The notes beneath the pieces are model-generated. The model had not been told where the DNA came from and made no database searches. It was given only the letters and a program-made list of their open reading frames with translations. Source: Eutreptiella sp. 'Long Island Sound 2002' (taxonomy: Eukaryota; Euglenozoa; Euglenophyceae; Eutreptiales; Eutreptiaceae). Taken from it: DNA of 64,000 bases. Where the stretch lies: assembly GCA_964036045.1 (NCBI GenBank), contig OZ038398.1:30015380-30079379 (forward strand). Reading direction: 5' to 3'. The position numbers and the translations under genes were made by a program. The number at the start of each line of letters is the position of its first letter. The stretch's first letter is position 1. Positions 51,899 through 64,000 of this stretch are shown one piece after another.

Positions 51899-53975
51899 TG
51901 ATTGCTGTTTTTGTTGTGACATGCACGTTTACAATTTGCAAGGGTCACCATCACATCATTGGCCTCGTGATTGGTGATTTGTATTGACTGTTTTGTTATC
52001 AGCTGTGCAATCGCTTGTAAGATCTTCCATTCAGATGGAAATTTCGGTCCCGTGGCCAGTGAGACCCCAAATGATGCATGGGACATTGAATCTCACCCAC
52101 TTTGAGCAAAGAGCTGGCAGCGGGGCCCCAGTACACTTGTAGCCATGTGCATGGGCGGATTTCACAGATGGCCAAAAACAGGCCCGAAATTGCCATTGTT
52201 TTCACACATGCCGTACTAGTTCGGGGGAAATATGCAGTTGTGATGACGGCCCCCCTCTGCAGGGTATTGACACAGCAAATGCTTGAAGGGCCCCCATGCC
52301 ATGCAAGGCCTTCAACGCATATCAGCGTCTTCCCATCACCCACGACGCCAAACGTCCAAGGGGTGGGCAGAGGGTATGGCTGGCACAGGGAGGGCAGCCG
52401 ATGATTTTTAGCATCATGATTTTTGGCAATGGAAGTTTCAGCGGACATGATTTCCACACCGCCCTCCCTGGTATGGCTTGATTTGCACTGCTGGGGTATC
52501 TGCTTCAAACCGCTAGGGGATGCACGTCACCTGAGGGCCAGTGTTGGCCTTGTCCCGCCAGCCCAACATGAAAACACTCAGCTCATTTTTCGGAGCTCTG
52601 GCATGGATGCGAGCAAGTGTGGTCCCTGCAATCACTTCAAGGAGATGCAGGATGATGTGAGGGACGGTTTCGCTGTATGACAACCGCATGCCGGCTCCTG
52701 TGGCTGTGGGTTTTGCACGAGAAGGTCGGGTACAACCCTGTGGAAGGTGGTGCATGTGCTGTGGTTAGGGTTTTGGGGCATTTGGTCAGTGGGTCCAGTT
52801 TTACGAAAAGTGATCAGGAACCAGTAAGGTCAGTGCAGTCAGGGCTGTGGGCCGCCCAAGATGCGGAAAATCGCAGTTTCCAGGCTGATTCGCGGGACCT
52901 GCAAATGCTTCAAAGTCTCGCGTTTCCCGCAAGCCTTCTGTGGGCCCTGGGATGGGTTTGGGTCATCATCTCGGGACAGTACAAGTACTCGAGCACTGGG
53001 GACGCACGTAGCCCGATTAAGAGCTCGTGTAGCTTGGGACATAGATCTCGACATCTATCTCATCGTCTCAGTGGGATGTAGTTGTTGACGGAGCTGAAGC
53101 TCCGTCCGCAGCCCGTGTTGCTGTGGTGACGTCCCCCTGATCAGCAGCTTGGAGTACATGACGGCTATTGATTTTACCCGGACAGTCCATAGGGAAATGT
53201 GTGGATCACAGTCAGGGATGTGCTTAGTGCTTGGCCTGCCCTCGGGGGGGTGAGGGGGAGACTGGGGGAGAGTGCAACAAAATGTGTGTGTACCTCCAAT
53301 TATTGGGTTTGTAGTGAAACAAAATCACATGGAAGATCTTGTCAGATCAAGGTGATTTCCAAATTGCATTTGGGGGAATCGTGACGTTTCACAGCTGTTT
53401 TGTGGCCGCAAGCAGCTGAGGATGTGCTCAAACCTGCTCAACCAATGGGTCCCATCGTACCTTGGGCGTACGATGGTTGTTCAGCCGCCCCGTACTTGGA
53501 ACTGAGAACCCACACAACACCGTGCCTTTTAGTTGTTCAAACACCGGCAGGATGTGCCCAGATCTTGTGTCAAAATAGGCGCCCATCGCAATGCATTAAA
53601 AAAAAACCCCAAAAGGCCCAGTGTGCAGTGTTTTCCTGATCCGCCAACAAGCACACCAGCTCGTGCACATGCAGTTGTGATCGGGCACCCACCATCCAGC
53701 ACGCCTGTCACATCTGGTGGGCTCAGACAGGTTAACAAAACAGGCCCAAGGCGCGGAAAACATTGATACGGTCGAACAAGTGGATTTATCATAATGCTAT
53801 CTTCGATTCGAACTGCGGAACATTGCTGCATATGCAAACCAGGACGTGCATGTGTGGAGCGCTTTGTGACCTGCTTGCGGCCGCCTGTCACATGTGGTGG
53901 GCTTGGATAGGCGGAATGACCAGGAACCAGTTGTAGTGCAGCAACATGGAGGTTTTGACACTTTGATGATTGTGA

Positions 53976-54161
<186 letters not shown>

Positions 54162-56245
54162 TGATTGCTGTTTTTGTTGTGACATGCACGTTTACAATTT
54201 GCAAGGGTCACCATCACATCATTGGCCTCGTGATTGGTGATTTGTATTGACTGTTTTGTTATCAGCTGTGCAATCGCTTGTAAGATCTTCCATTCAGATG
54301 GAAATTTCGGTCCCGTGGCCAGTGAGACCCCAAATGATGCATGGGACATTGAATCTCACCCACTTTGAGCAAAGAGCTGGCAGCGGGGCCCCAGTACACT
54401 TGTAGCCATGTGCATGGGCGGATTTCACAGATGGCCAAAAACAGGCCCGAAATTGCCATTGTTTTCACACATGCCGTACTAGTTCGGGGGAAATATGCAG
54501 TTGTGATGACGGCCCCCCTCTGCAGGGTATTGACACAGCAAATGCTTGAAGGGCCCCCATGCCATGCAAGGCCTTCAACGCATATCAGCGTCTTCCCATC
54601 ACCCACGACGCCAAACGTCCAAGGGGTGGGCAGAGGGTATGGCTGGCACAGGGAGGGCAGCCGATGATTTTTAGCATCATGATTTTTGGCAATGGAAGTT
54701 TCAGCGGACATGATTTCCACACCGCCCTCCCTGGTATGGCTTGATTTGCACTGCTGGGGTATCTGCTTCAAACCGCTAGGGGATGCACGTCACCTGAGGG
54801 CCAGTGTTGGCCTTGTCCCGCCAGCCCAACATGAAAACACTCAGCTCATTTTTCGGAGCTCTGGCATGGATGCGAGCAAGTGTGGTCCCTGCAATCACTT
54901 CAAGGAGATGCAGGATGATGTGAGGGACGCTTTCGCTGTATGACAACCGCATGCCGGCTCCTGTGGCTGTGGGTTTTGCACGAGAAGGTCGGGTACAACC
55001 CTGTGGAAGGTGGTGCATGTGCTGTGGTTAGGGTTTTGGGGCATTTGGTCAGTGGGTCCAGTTTTACGAAAAGTGATCAGGAACCAGGAACCAGTAAGGT
55101 CAGTGCAGTCAGGGCTGTGGGCCGCCCAAGATGCGGAAAATCGCAGTTTCCAGGCTGATTCGCGGGACCTGCAAATGCTTCAAAGTCTCGCGTTTCCCGC
55201 AAGCCTTCTGTGGGCCCTGGGATGGGTTTGGGTCATCATCTCGGGACAGTACAAGTACTCGAGCACTGGGGACGCACGTAGCCCGATTAAGAGCTCGTGT
55301 AGCTTGGGACATAGATCTCGACATCTATCTCATCGTCTCAGTGGGATGTAGTTGTTGACGGAGCTGAAGCTCCGTCCGCAGCCCGTGTTGCTGTGGTGAC
55401 GTCCCCCTGATCAGCAGCTTGGAGTACATGACGGCTATTGATTTTACCCGGACAGTCCATAGGGAAATGTGTGGATCACAGTCAGGGATGTGCTTAGTGC
55501 TTGGCCTGCCCTCGGGGGGGTGAGGGGGAGACTGGGGGAGAGTGCAACAAAATGTGTGTGTACCTCCAATTATTGGGTTTGTAGTGAAACAAAATCACAT
55601 GGAAGATCTTGTCAGATCAAGGTGATTTCCAAATTGCATTTGGGGGAATCGTGACGTTTCACAGCTGTTTTGTGGCCGCAAGCAGCTGAGGATGTGCTCA
55701 AACCTGCTCAACCAATGGGTCCCATCGTACCTTGGGCGTACGATGGTTGTTCAGCCGCCCCGTACTTGGAACTGAGAACCCACACAACACCGTGCCTTTT
55801 AGTTGTTCAAACACCGGCAGGATGTGCCCAGATCTTGTGTCAAAATAGGCGCCCATCGCAATGCATTAAAAAAAAACCCCAAAAGGCCCAGTGTGCAGTG
55901 TTTTCCTGATCCGCCAACAAGCACACCAGCTCGTGCACATGCAGTTGTGATCGGGCACCCACCATCCAGCACGCCTGTCACATCTGGTGGGCTCAGACAG
56001 GTTAACAAAACAGGCCCAAGGCGCGGAAAACATTGATACGGTCGAACAAGTGGATTTATCATAATGCTATCTTCGATTCGAACTGCGGAACATTGCTGCA
56101 TATGCAAACCAGGACGTGCATGTGTGGAGCGCTTTGTGACCTGCTTGCGGCCGCCTGTCACATGTGGTGGGCTTGGATAGGCGGAATGACCAGGAACCAG
56201 TTGTAGTGCAGCAACATGGAGGTTTTGACACTTTGATGATTGTGA

Positions 56246-56431
<186 letters not shown>

Positions 56432-58507
56432 TGATTGCTGTTTTTGTTGTGACATGCACGTTTACAATTTGCAAGGGTCACCATCACATCATTGGCCTCG
56501 TGATTGGTGATTTGTATTGACTGTTTTGTTATCAGCTGTGCAATCGCTTGTAAGATCTTCCATTCAGATGGAAATTTCGGTCCCGTGGCCAGTGAGACCC
56601 CAAATGATGCATGGGACATTGAATCTCACCCACTTTGAGCAAAGAGCTGGTAGCGGGGCCCCAGTACACTTGTAGCCATGTGCATGGGCGGATTTCACAG
56701 ATGGCCAAAAACAGGCCCGAAATTGCCATTGTTTTCACACATGCCGTACTAGTTCGGGGGAAATATGCAGTTGTGATGACGGCCCCCCTCTGCAGGGTAT
56801 TGACACAGCAAATGCTTGAAGGGCCCCCATGCCATGCAAGGCCTTCAACGCATATCAGCGTCTTCCCATCACCCACAACGCCAAACGTCCAAGGGGTGGG
56901 CAGAGGGTATGGCTGGCACAGGGAGGGCAGCCGCTGATTTTTAGCATCATGATTTTTGGTAATGGAAGTTTCAGCGGACATGATTTCCACACCGCCCTCC
57001 CTGGTATGGCTTGATTTGCACTGCTGGGGTATCTGCTTCAAACCGCTAGGGGATGCACGTCACCTGAGGGCCAGTGTTGGCCTTGTCCCGCCAGCCCAAC
57101 ATGAAAACACTCAGCTCATTTTTCGGAGCTCTGGCATGAATGCAGGCCGTGTGGTCCCTGCAATCACTTCAAGGAGATGCAGGATGATGTGAGGGACGGT
57201 TTCGCTGTATGACAACCGCATGCCGGCTCCTGTGGCTGTGGGTTTTGCACGAGAAGGTCGGGTACAACCCTGTGGAAGTTGGTGCATGTGCTGTGGTTAG
57301 GGTTTTGGGGCATTTGGTCAGTGGGTCCAGTTTTACGAAAAGTGATCAGGAACCAGTAAGGTCAGTGCAGTTAGGGCTGTGGGCCGCCCAAGATGCGGAA
57401 AATCGCAGTTTCCAGGCTGATTCGCGGGACCTGCAAATGCTTCAAAGTCTCGCGTTTCCCGCAAGCCTTCTGTGAGTCCTGGGATGGGTTTGGGTCATCA
57501 TCTCGGGACAGTACAAGTACTCGAGCACTGGGGACGCACGTAGCCCGATTAAGAGCTCGTGTAGCTTGGGACATAGATCTCGACATCTATCTCATCGTCT
57601 CAGTGGGATGTAGTTGTTGACGGAGCTGAAGCTCCGTCCGCAGCCCGTGTTGCTGTGGTGACGTCCCCCTGATCAGCAGCTTGGAGTACATGACGGCTAT
57701 TGATTTTACCCGGACAGTCCATAGGGAAATGTGTGGATCACAGTCAGGGATGTGCTTAGTGCTTGGCCTGCCCTCGGGGGGGTGAGGGGGAGACTGGGGG
57801 AGAGTGCAACAAAATGTGTGTGTACCTCCAATTATTGGGTTTGTAGTGAAACAAAATCACATGGAAGATCTTGTCAGATCAAGGTGATTTCCAAATTGCA
57901 TTTGGGGGAATCGTGACGTTTCACAGCTGTTTTGTGGCCGCAAGCAGCTGAGGATGTGCTCAAACCTGCTCAACCAATGGGTCCCATCGTACCTTGGGCG
58001 TACGATGGTTGTTCAGCCGCCCCGTACTTGGAACTGAGAACCCACACAACACCGTGCCTTTTAGTTGTTCAAACACCGGCAGGATGTGCCCAGATCTTGT
58101 GTCAAAATAGGCGCCCATCGCAATGCATTAAAAAAAAACCCCAAAAGGCCCAGTGTGCAGTGTTTTCCTGATCCGCCAACAAGCACACCAGCTCGTGCAC
58201 ATGCAGTTGTGATCGGGCACCCACCATCCAGCACGCCTGTCACATCTGGTGGGCTCAGACAGGTTAACAAAACAGGCCCAAGGCGCGGAAAACATTGATA
58301 CGGTCGAACAAGTGGATTTATCATAATGCTATCTTCGATTCGAACTGCGGAACATTGCTGCATATGCAAACCAGGACGTGCATGTGTGGAGCGCTTTGTG
58401 ACCTGCTTGCGGCCGCCTGTCACATGTGGTGGGCTTGGATAGGCGGAATGACCAGGAACCAGTTGTAGTGCAGCAACATGGAGGTTTTGACACTTTGATG
58501 ATTGTGA

Positions 58508-58693
<186 letters not shown>

Positions 58694-60770
58694 TGATTGC
58701 TGTTGTTGTTGTGACATGCACGTTTACAATTTGCAAGGGTCACCATCACATCATTGGCCTCGTGATTGGTGATTTGTATTGACTGTTTTGTTATCAGCTG
58801 TGCAATCGCTTGTAAGATCTTCCATTCAGATGGAAATTTCGGTCCCGTGGCCAGTGAGACCCCAAATGATGCATGGGACATTGAATCTCACCCACTTTGA
58901 GCAAAGAGCTGGCAGCGGGGCCCCAGTACACTTGTAGCCATGTGCATGGGCGGATTTCACAGATGGCCAAAAACAGGCCCGAAATTGCCATTGTTTTCAC
59001 ACATGCCGTACTAGTTCGGGGGAAATATGCAGTTGTGATGACGGCCCCCCTCTGCAGGGTATTGACACAGCAAATGCTTGAAGGGCCCCCATGCCATGCA
59101 AGGCCTTCAACGCATATCAGCGTCTTCCCATCACCCACGACGCCAAACGTCCAAGGGGTGGGCAGAGGGTATGGCTGGCACAGGGAGGGCAGCCGCTGAT
59201 TTTTAGCACCATGATTTTTGGCAATGGAAGTTTCAGCGGACATGATTTCCACACCGCCCTCCCTGGTATGGCTTGATTTGCACTGCTGGGGTATCTGCTT
59301 CAAACCGCTAGGGGATGCACGTCACCTGAGGGCCAGTGTTGGCCTTGTCCCGCCAGCCCAACATGAAAACACTCAGCTCATTTTTCGGAGCTCTGGCATG
59401 GATGCGAGCAAGTGTGGTCCCTGCAATCACTTCAAGGAGATGCAGGATGATGTGAGGGACGGTTTCGCTGTATGACAACCGCATGCCGGCTCCTGTGGCT
59501 GTGGGTTTTGCACGAGAAGGTCGGGTACAACCCTGTGGAAGGTGGTGCATGTGCTGTGGTTAGGGTTTTGGGGCATTTGGTCAGTGGGTCCAGTTTTACG
59601 AAAAGTGATCAGGAACCAGTAAGGTCAGTGCAGTCAGGGCTGTGGGCCGCCCAAGATGCGGAAAATCGCAGTTTCCAGGCTGATTCGCGGGACCTGCAAA
59701 TGCTTCAAAGTCTCGCGTTTCCCGCAAGCCTTCTGTGGGCCCTGGGATGGGTTTGGGTCATCATCTCGGGACAGTACAAGTACTCGAGCACTGGGGACGC
59801 ACGTAGCCCGATTAAGAGCTCGTGTAGCTTGGGACATAGATCTCGACATCTATCTCATCGTCTCAGTGGGATGTAGTTGTTGACGGAGCTGAAGCTCCGT
59901 CCGCAGCCCGTGTTGCTGTGGTGACGTCCCCCTGATCAGCAGCTTGGAGTACATGACGGCTATTGATTTTACCCGGACAGTCCATAGGGAAATGTGTGGA
60001 TCACAGTCAGGGATGTGCTTAGTGCTTGGCCTGCCCTCGGGGGGGTGAGGGGGAGACTGGGGGAGAGTGCAACAAAATGTGTGTGTACCTCCAATTATTG
60101 GGTTTGTAGTGAAACAAAATCACATGGAAGATCTTGTCAGATCAAGGTGATTTCCAAATTGCATTTGGGGGAATCGTGACGTTTCACAGCTGTTTTGTGG
60201 CCGCAAGCAGCTGAGGATGTGCTCAAACCTGCTCAACCAATGGGTCCCATCGTACCTTGGGCGTACGATGGTTGTTCAGCCACCCCGTACTTGGAACTGA
60301 GAACCCACACAACACCGTGCCTTTTAGTTGTTCAAACACCGGCAGGATGTGCCCAGATCTTGTGTCAAAATAGGCGCCCATCGCAATGCATTAAAAAAAA
60401 ACCCCAAAAGGCCCAGTGTGCAGTGTTTTCCTGATCCGCCAACAAGCACACCAGCTCGTGCACATGCAGTTGTGATCGGGCACCCACCATCCAGCACGCC
60501 TGTCACATCTGGTGGGCTCAGACAGGTTAACAAAACAGGCCCAAGGCGCGGAAAACATTGATACGGTCGAACAAGTGGATTTATCATAATGCTATCTTCG
60601 ATTCGAACTGCGGAACATTGCTGCATATGCAAACCAGGACGTGCATGTGTGGAGCGCTTTGTGACCTGCTTGCGGCCGCCTGTCACATGTGGTGGGCTTG
60701 GATAGGCGGAATGACCAGGAACCAGTTGTAGTGCAGCAACATGGAGGTTTTGACACTTTGATGATTGTGA

Positions 60771-60956
<186 letters not shown>

Positions 60957-63033
60957 TGATTGCTGTTTTTGTTGTGACATGCACGTTTACAATTTGCAAG
61001 GGTCACCATCACATCATTGGCCTCGTGATTGGTGATTTGTATTGACTGTTTTGTTATCAGCTGTGCAATCGCTTGTAAGATCTTCCATTCAGATGGAAAT
61101 TTCGGTCCCGTGGCCAGTGAGACCCCAAATGATGCATGGGACATTGAATCTCACCCACTTTGAGCAAAGAGCTGGCAGCGGGGCCCCAGTACACTTGTAG
61201 CCATGTGCATGGGCGGATTTCACAGATGGCCAAAAACAGGCCCGAAATTGCCATTGTTTTCACACATGCCGTACTAGTTCGGGGGAAATATGCAGTTGTG
61301 ATGACGGCCCCCCTCTGCAGGGTATTGACACAGCAAATGCTTGAAGGGCCCCCATGCCATGCAAGGCCTTCAACGCATATCAGCGTCTTCCCATCACCCA
61401 CGACGCCAAACGTCCAAGGGGTGGGCAGAGGGTATGGCTGGCACAGGGAGGGCAGCCGCTGATTTTTAGCACCATGATTTTTGGCAATGGAAGTTTCAGC
61501 GGACATGATTTCCACACCGCCCTCCCTGGTATGGCTTGATTTGCACTGCTGGGGTATCTGCTTCAAACCGCTAGGGGATGCACGTCACCTGAGGGCCAGT
61601 GTTGGCCTTGTCCCGCCAGCCCAACATGAAAACACTCAGCTCATTTTTCGGAGCTCTGGCATGGATGCGAGCAAGTGTGGTCCCTGCAATCACTTCAAGG
61701 AGATGCAGGATGATGTGAGGGACGGTTTCGCTGTATGACAACCGCATGCCGGCTCCTGTGGCTGTGGGTTTTGCACGAGAAGGTCGGGTACAACCCTGTG
61801 GAAGGTGGTGCATGTGCTGTGGTTAGGGTTTTGGGGCATTTGGTCAGTGGGTCCAGTTTTACGAAAAGTGATCAGGAACCAGTAAGGTCAGTGCAGTCAG
61901 GGCTGTGGGCCGCCCAAGATGCGGAAAATCGCAGTTTCCAGGCTGATTCGCGGGACCTGCAAATGCTTCAAAGTCTCGCGTTTCCCGCAAGCCTTCTGTG
62001 GGCCCTGGGATGGGTTTGGGTCATCATCTAGGGACAGTACAAGTACTCGAGCACTGGGGACGCACGTAGCCCGATTAAGAGCTCGTGTAGCTTGGGACAT
62101 AGATCTCGACATCTATCTCATCGTCTCAGTGGGATGTAGTTGTTGACGGAGCTGAAGCTCCGTCCGCAGCCCGTGTTGCTGTGGTGACGTCCCCCTGATC
62201 AGCAGCTTGGAGTACATGACGGCTATTGATTTTACCCGGACAGTCCATAGGGAAATGTGTGGATCACAGTCAGGGATGTGCTTAGTGCTTGGCCTGCCCT
62301 CGGGGGGGTGAGGGGGAGACTGGGGGAGAGTGCAACAAAATGTGTGTGTACCTCCAATTATTGGGTTTGTAGTGAAACAAAATCACATGGAAGATCTTGT
62401 CAGATCAAGGTGATTTCCAAATTGCATTTGGAGGAATCGTGACGTTTCACAGCTGTTTTGTGGCCGCAAGCAGCTGAGGATGTGCTCAAACCTGCTCAAC
62501 CAATGGGTCCCATCGTACCTTGGGCGTACGATGGTTGTTCAGCCACCCCGTACTTGGAACTGAGAACCCACACAACACCGTGCCTTTTAGTTGTTCAAAC
62601 ACCGGCAGGATGTGCCCAGATCTTGTGTCAAAATAGGCGCCCATCGCAATGCATTAAAAAAAAACCCCAAAAGGCCCAGTGTGCAGTGTTTTCCTGATCC
62701 GCCAACAAGCACACCAGCTCGTGCACATGCAGTTGTGATCGGGCACCCACCATCCAGCACGCCTGTCACATCTGGTGGGCTCAGACAGGTTAACAAAACA
62801 GGCCCAAGGCGCGGAAAACATTGATACGGTCGAACAAGTGGATTTATCATAATGCTATCTTCGATTCGAACTGCGGAACATTGCTGCATATGCAAACCAG
62901 GACGTGCATGTGTGGAGCGCTTTGTGACCTGCTTGCGGCCGCCTGTCACATGTGGTGGGCTTGGATAGGCGGAATGACCAGGAACCAGTTGTAGTGCAGC
63001 AACATGGAGGTTTTGACACTTTGATGATTGTGA

Positions 63034-63219
<186 letters not shown>

Positions 63220-64000
63220 TGATTGCTGTTTTTGTTGTGACATGCACGTTTACAATTTGCAAGGGTCACCATCACATCATTGGCCTCGTGATTGGTGATT
63301 TGTATTGACTGTTTTGTTATCAGCTGTGCAATCGCTTGTAAGATCTTCCATTCAGATGGAAATTTCGGTCCCGTGGCCAGTGAGACCCCAAATGATGCAT
63401 GGGACATTGAATCTCACCCACTTTGAGCAAAGAGCTGGCAGCGGGGCCCCAGTACACTTGTAGCCATGTGCATGGGCGGATTTCACAGATGGCCAAAAAC
63501 AGGCCCGAAATTGCCATTGTTTTCACACATGCCGTACTAGTTCGGGGGAAATATGCAGTTGTGATGACGGCCCCCCTCTGCAGGGTATTGACACAGCAAA
63601 TGCTTGAAGGGCCCCCATGCCATGCAAGGCCTTCAACGCATATCAGCGTCTTCCCATCACCCACGACGCCAAACGTCCAAGGGGTGGGCAGAGGGTATGG
63701 CTGGCACAGGGAGGGCAGCCGCTGATTTTTAGCATCATGATTTTTGGCAATGGAAGTTTCAGCGGACATGATTTCCACACCGCCCTCCCTGGTATGGCTT
63801 GATTTGCACTGCTGGGGTATCTGCTTCAAACCGCTAGGGGATGCACGTCACCTGAGGGCCAGTGTTGGCCTTGTCCCGCCAGCCCAACATGAAAACACTC
63901 AGCTCATTTTTCGGAGCTCTGGCATGAATGCAGGCCGTGTGGTCCCTGCAATCACTTCAAGGAGATGCAGGATGATGTGAGGGACGGTTTCGCTGTATGA

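Overview
The window looks like nuclear DNA of a eukaryote, probably a protist or alga. I cannot name the species. The evidence is GT-AG splice sites with pyrimidine tracts, short interrupted reading frames, an EGF-type extracellular domain exon, and many micro- and minisatellites. I see no bacterial-style operons, ribosome binding sites, rRNA, tRNA or CRISPR array. Gene calls are therefore mostly partial exons read by eye.

Left part (1-12.79 kb): mosaic, gene-poor sequence. A minus-strand reading frame with a zinc-finger motif and a Pro-rich linker runs off the left edge (1-789). Simple repeats and a 35-base C run follow (1.37-1.68 kb), then a ~730-bp tandem repeat with a strong conserved hairpin (3.1-4.85 kb). 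From 4.85 to 7.08 kb there is AT-rich sequence with no recognisable gene. Two minus-strand exons lie at 7.09-7.72 kb, next to a ~184-bp tandem repeat (7.7-8.2 kb). A plus-strand gene fragment lies at 8.2-9.1 kb. Convergent with it is an unrecognised multi-exon minus-strand gene (about 12.87 to 9.36 kb). That gene is interrupted by a ~930-bp element with inverted repeats that carries a nested 16-bp minisatellite, and by a 335-bp tandem duplication.

Right part (12.79-64.00 kb, 80% of the window): one head-to-tail array of a ~2,262-bp unit, with 22 complete copies and a 23rd cut by the window edge. Copies look about 98-99% identical by eye. Each carries one intact 114-bp exon, with acceptor and donor preserved in all 23 copies, encoding a calcium-binding EGF domain. 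The exon is symmetric (phase 1-1). Its last base (G) plus its first two bases (AT) make an Asp codon, so joining consecutive copies would give uninterrupted tandem EGF domains of 38 residues with the standard linker (ET-DVDDC). The same unit holds several decayed Cys-rich EGF-like pieces, two perfect hairpins and a G-quadruplex motif.

Two readings of the array are open. It may be a giant gene for a homogenised poly-EGF protein, or a satellite-like amplification of a gene fragment that fixed one exon by chance. The three variable sites in the exon are all amino-acid changing and the exon varies about as much as the rest of the unit, so sequence alone does not prove selection. The array's left end lies inside an apparent first exon of the minus-strand gene.
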